Shown: positions 43,358 through 47,500 of the stretch, in pieces
Position numbering within the stretch: position 1 is the stretch's first letter
Layout of the letters: each line of letters begins with the position of its first letter
Assembly (NCBI RefSeq): GCF_000091045.1
Contig: NC_006692.1
Location: 632,221 to 679,720 of the forward strand
DNA from: Cryptococcus deneoformans JEC21
Taxonomy: Eukaryota > Basidiomycota > Tremellomycetes > Tremellales > Cryptococcaceae
Direction of reading: 5' to 3'
Length of the DNA: 47,500 bases
Notes under the pieces: model-generated
Databases searched by the model: none
What the model was told of the DNA's origin: nothing
What the model saw: only the letters and a program-made list of their open reading frames with translations
Translations under genes and position numbers: made by a program

Positions 43358-44648
43358 TCAAGCTTTCCATGCCTGCCCATGAAAGCATACCAGTCTCCAA
43401 AGAGATACAGCCAACAGTGTTCCCAGATTTCCTTGCACTGTATTGTGTTCGTCTGTTTCGAAAGTTCTGAGAGCTAAAACCTCTGAAGGGGTACGCTGGT
43501 CAAGAAGATGACTATTGGGGGGGAAGCGTTGCCTCTCGGTCAAAATGATCGCCTGGAGTGAGCAGCCAATGAAAGGATGAAGTTCGGAGGGGAAAAGGGA
43601 AGCTAGCTTGTACAAAGGTAAAATATTACTTGTATTTCTATCTCCTGGATGATCGTCGTCGATTTTCAAGGGCAGTAAAGGAACATCGGGTGAGATGTTT
43701 GCGAGAGACGAGGGTACGGGGATATCCTGTATGATGGTGGGAGAAGCTGACGTTGTAAGGCCAGCTACGTCGAAAAAGGCAACAACATCCTTGTCGGTAA
43801 CAGCTCTTCCGCTCCGGACATCTTCAATCTCCTCCTTGCTTAACCACTGCAGAACACTTTTGACTTTCCCGGCGTCCTTCCGATTTCCACATAGAGGGAG
43901 AGCCTCTAGGCGTCGATAGATGTGTCGGAGTTCATAGAGGATACGATAAAGGAGTTGGCCGTGAATGATGGACGTCAGGTTAGGAGGGATTTGTAGGTGA
44001 GGTATTTGTCGAAGGGTGGAAAGGTGAGGGCCTCAGTTTTTCGTAAGTTTTCAAGCTGCCCTGACTGAAGATTGGAGCTCACCTTTACCGGTAACTAAAC
44101 GATCAATCGTTTCTTTTTGACACAAAACATACATTCCTTTTCCCTTTTTATTGGAGCTGGGCGTTGCGACAGCATTCGGTAATAGTTGGATGTTCTCATT
44201 CTCTCCTTGGGGGCAAGGGAAGTAAGTCGCTCGAAGGTTGATGAGGAAAGCTTCCTTCGTTGTCAGGAGGAATACTTTTGGAGAGATATTGCACATACCT
44301 GAAGGTAGAGTTTGCCGAGTGACAATGCACATTCTCTTTGGTGACCTGATCATCTGGCCTACTTCCGTCAGAACTGTCCCCGCTACTGCACATTTTTTAT
44401 CACTTACTCCACGGATTATTTCCTTCTTTTTCTTTAGGTTTCAGGTCTAAAGCCGCCATAGATTTCCGCCTTTGCTTCATAGGTATCCATGTTTGAGGCG
44501 CTGTAGTACTTTGAGGTGATGGATTGTATATTGGGGAAGTGAGAAGCACGGAACGAGATGGACGTGTTGATGAGGATTCCGAAGAAAACAGCCTTTTCAT
44601 GTGACTACAGGCCGGGCATAAATTCTTGCCGAAAGGGAATATGCTCAT
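43358..44648 (-). CDS. Unrecognised protein, probably mitochondrial
   Basis: I do not recognise the family. I start at ATG 44646-44648 (MSIFPFGKNLCPACSHMKRL); the basic, Ser-rich N-terminus with RLFSSESSSTRPSRS looks like a mitochondrial presequence. Exons join as NNPW to ILTEVGQMIRSPKR (a very short, 34-nt intron, uncertain), then TLPS to AFLINLRATYFPCPQG (48-nt intron). GKGMYVLCQKETIDRL follows, and VTGKG joins PHLSTLRQIPHLQIPPNLTS. The C-terminal half is helical and charged (LLYRILYELRHIYRRLEAL, WLSKEEIEDVRSGRAVTDKD, VVAFFDVAGL). It ends AVSLWRLVCFHGQAWKA at 43358. There are about 370 residues and no transmembrane segment. The correct splices and the coherent protein-like sequence over three exons make it a real gene. 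A respiratory or mitoribosome-associated role is only a guess from the presequence. Confidence 0.65.
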
Positions 44649-45074
44649 TGTGGCGTGTTTGCTGCTTCTGTAGACAAGGATACTGCGTGTTGGAATATTA
44701 ATCTGTCTTTCGAACGCAAATGCGGATGTGATAACGTCGGTATAAGACTGGTATACATAACATAAGAAGATCACACCATCATGAAGTGAGAGAACCAGTA
44801 CGAGTAGAGTAAACGAAGAGAAAATCAAAACATTCTTCCAATCGACGTCATGAGTTTTGGCGGGGGAAGTCTTTGCATCTGATTCTTCTCTCGTTCTTCT
44901 TTCACCGACGCCCTCCTAAGTTCACGACACTTAGTAGACATATATATAGCAGCAATACTAATCTAGCAGCCGATCTAGATTCGATAACGCAAAAGAACAG
45001 CAGTTTCATACTTTCCCTATTGGCCAAATTACCGTACTCTCATCCAAATACCCACGTCGACCACGTTTTCCAGA
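44649..45074. promoter_or_regulatory. Divergent promoter between the unknown gene and TSN
   Basis: These 426 bp separate two divergent start codons. An in-frame minus-strand extension of the unknown gene (to about 44900) exists without an ATG and includes a hydrophobic stretch; I treat it as leader. A TATATATA run lies near 44940. No specific regulator site is recognised. Confidence 0.45.
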
Positions 45075-46121
45075 ATGGCGTCTTCTGAACCAACCTCTCG
45101 GGCTCTATCTGTTAGCTCCACTCTTTCGTCAGCAATTGCTTCCCTTGAGAACGACCAAAACTTGCGCAAGGTATAGTGTCTGCTTTAATATAATATCTGT
45201 AAGGACATCTAACACGTTCAATCAGCAAATCAAAGAGTCCGTTGAACCTATCGAGGACCTTGCACGATCAGCTTGGAGTGAGATTAACAAGATCCACTCT
45301 GCTCCTGCTTCCCAGCGCAAGTTCTTCCCGTGTTCCTCAATCTTTTGCTAGTTGGCTTACTGATGACTTTGTAGACCCTGATATCTGCAACAGCTCATTG
45401 GAAGTGATTAAAAAGATTGCCCCCTTGTGGGTCGGTGTAGCTGAACTCATTCCGCAAGGAGAGTTTTACCGGTAAGCTTACTTTTCTATTCCATATCGAT
45501 CATCGTTGACAAGGCATAGGTACCTTTATGCAGTAGGCCCCATTATGAGGAGCCTCACGACCAGCATTGTGTTTGCTCGATTTATGCTCCATGACGAGTT
45601 GACACCTGCTTTCACAGTGTCTAGTTTGATTGGACGTACGCATATAATTTCTTTGGGTGGTCTCAGGCTTGGTACTGATGAAGTAGTTATGCTGCAGTGG
45701 AACAAGAAGAGACCAAGGACCTTGTGCTTTCCGCTGAAGATTATCTTCAAGGTGTGATCGGTGCTGTTAACGAGCTTGTATGTCAAGTTTCTACACTTCT
45801 TTATAGAATATAAAGAAATGCTAACCTGTGTACAGCCGAGGTTGTCAATTAACGCTGTCACCTCGCAAAACTTTGAATTGCCCGTCAAGATTGCTGCCTT
45901 TGTCAACGACATCTTTGCCAGCTACTCTCTTGTGCGTCCTTCAATCCTCATGAGTCCTTGAATGTGGGGTGATCTTCTGACATCCCGTAAATTAATAGTT
46001 GAACCTACGAAACGATGCTCTGCGAAGGCGATTCGATTCGCTCAAATATGACCTTAAGAGGTGCGAGGACGTTGTTTACGACTTGACCTTGAGAGGTCTT
46101 GCTCCTGCGCCCAAGGCGTAA
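45075..46121 (+). CDS. TSN: Translin
   Basis: Translin binds single-stranded nucleic acids and, with Trax, forms the C3PO endoribonuclease involved in RNA turnover. The start is ATG 45075 (MASSEPTSRALSVSSTLSSA). Exon 2 (45226-45316) reads QIKESVEPIEDLARSAWSEI and ends at a GC donor. Only the GCAAGT-to-TTTGTAG splice (45317-45374) restores frame, giving HPDICNSSLEVIKKIAPLWV. Further exons encode IPQGEFYRYLYAVGPIMRSL, TSIVFARFMLHDELTP, TKDLVLSAEDYLQGVIGAVN and LPRLSINAVTSQNFELPVKI. The last exon, LNLRNDALRRRFDSLKYDLK then RCEDVVYDLTLRGLAP, is the family's C-terminal signature. About 235 residues, as in human translin. Its 3' end is 111 bp from the convergent TRM82 stop. Confidence 0.92.
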
Positions 46122-46232
46122 GTCATGCTGTAGATACTTCAGATCGCTTTACAGGGAAAAACGGACATAAATCAAAATGTAATATACATATGCATCGCAC
46201 CATCCAGCCATCTAAGATCAAGAGAATAAAAT

Positions 46233-47500
<1,268 letters not shown>

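Noticed and set aside
44649..44900. Upstream in-frame extension with a hydrophobic stretch before the unknown minus-strand gene
   Set aside because: No ATG in frame; the stretch resembles a membrane segment only weakly, and a Ste24-like reading did not hold up. The internal ATG at 44648 with a presequence is a better start.

Overview
This window is nuclear DNA from a basidiomycete yeast of the Tremellales (Cryptococcus/Kwoniella type). The evidence is dense 45-65 nt introns with CTRAY branch points, tightly packed genes on both strands, and gene families with typical Cryptococcus architecture: a three-cysteine-cluster copper-fist factor, an Ssd1/Dis3L2-like protein and a dual hybrid histidine kinase. 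The species cannot be fixed from the sequence alone.

Layout: SLD5 (+, 99-1408) converges on a very large, intron-rich dual hybrid histidine kinase gene (-, 1550-9316). After about 1.3 kb of apparently empty sequence come SLX9 (-) and the mitochondrial ribosomal protein gene MRPS9 (-). MRPS9 shares a divergent promoter with a BolA/Fra2 gene (+). Next are the copper regulator CUF1 (+, with a short uORF in its leader), the splicing factor PRP17 (+), a small unrecognised two-exon gene (-, 20716-21125), the MYND-finger gene MUB1 (+) and the mitochondrial disaggregase HSP78 (+). A gene-poor stretch (28325-31719) holds an intron-containing class II tRNA, best read as Ser(GCU), with a pol III terminator. 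It also holds one of two copies of a decayed dispersed repeat; the other lies just upstream of HSP78.

From 31720 a probable bZIP transcription-factor gene begins. It is cut at the start of its basic region by a complete PIF/Harbinger-type DNA transposon (32804-36171): 18-bp perfect terminal inverted repeats, a DDE transposase on the minus strand and a partner protein on the plus strand. Beyond it lie a 63-bp imperfect palindrome and the long leader of SSD1 (+, 37286-43076). The window ends with an unrecognised, probably mitochondrial gene (-), translin TSN (+, with a GC-AG intron) and the C-terminal part of TRM82/WDR4 (-, running off the right edge).

Most genes are housekeeping: replication (SLD5), ribosome biogenesis (SLX9), mitochondrial translation and protein quality control (MRPS9, HSP78), Fe-S/iron signalling (BolA), splicing (PRP17), tRNA modification (TRM82) and RNA binding (TSN, SSD1). 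The sensory and regulatory part is the dual histidine kinase, CUF1, MUB1 and the interrupted bZIP gene. The points most worth following up are the transposon interrupting the bZIP gene, the retained RNase II active-site signature and five NDR-kinase motifs in SSD1, the dual kinase with in-frame introns, the small orphan gene and the atypical tRNA. No CRISPR, rRNA or prokaryotic feature was seen.
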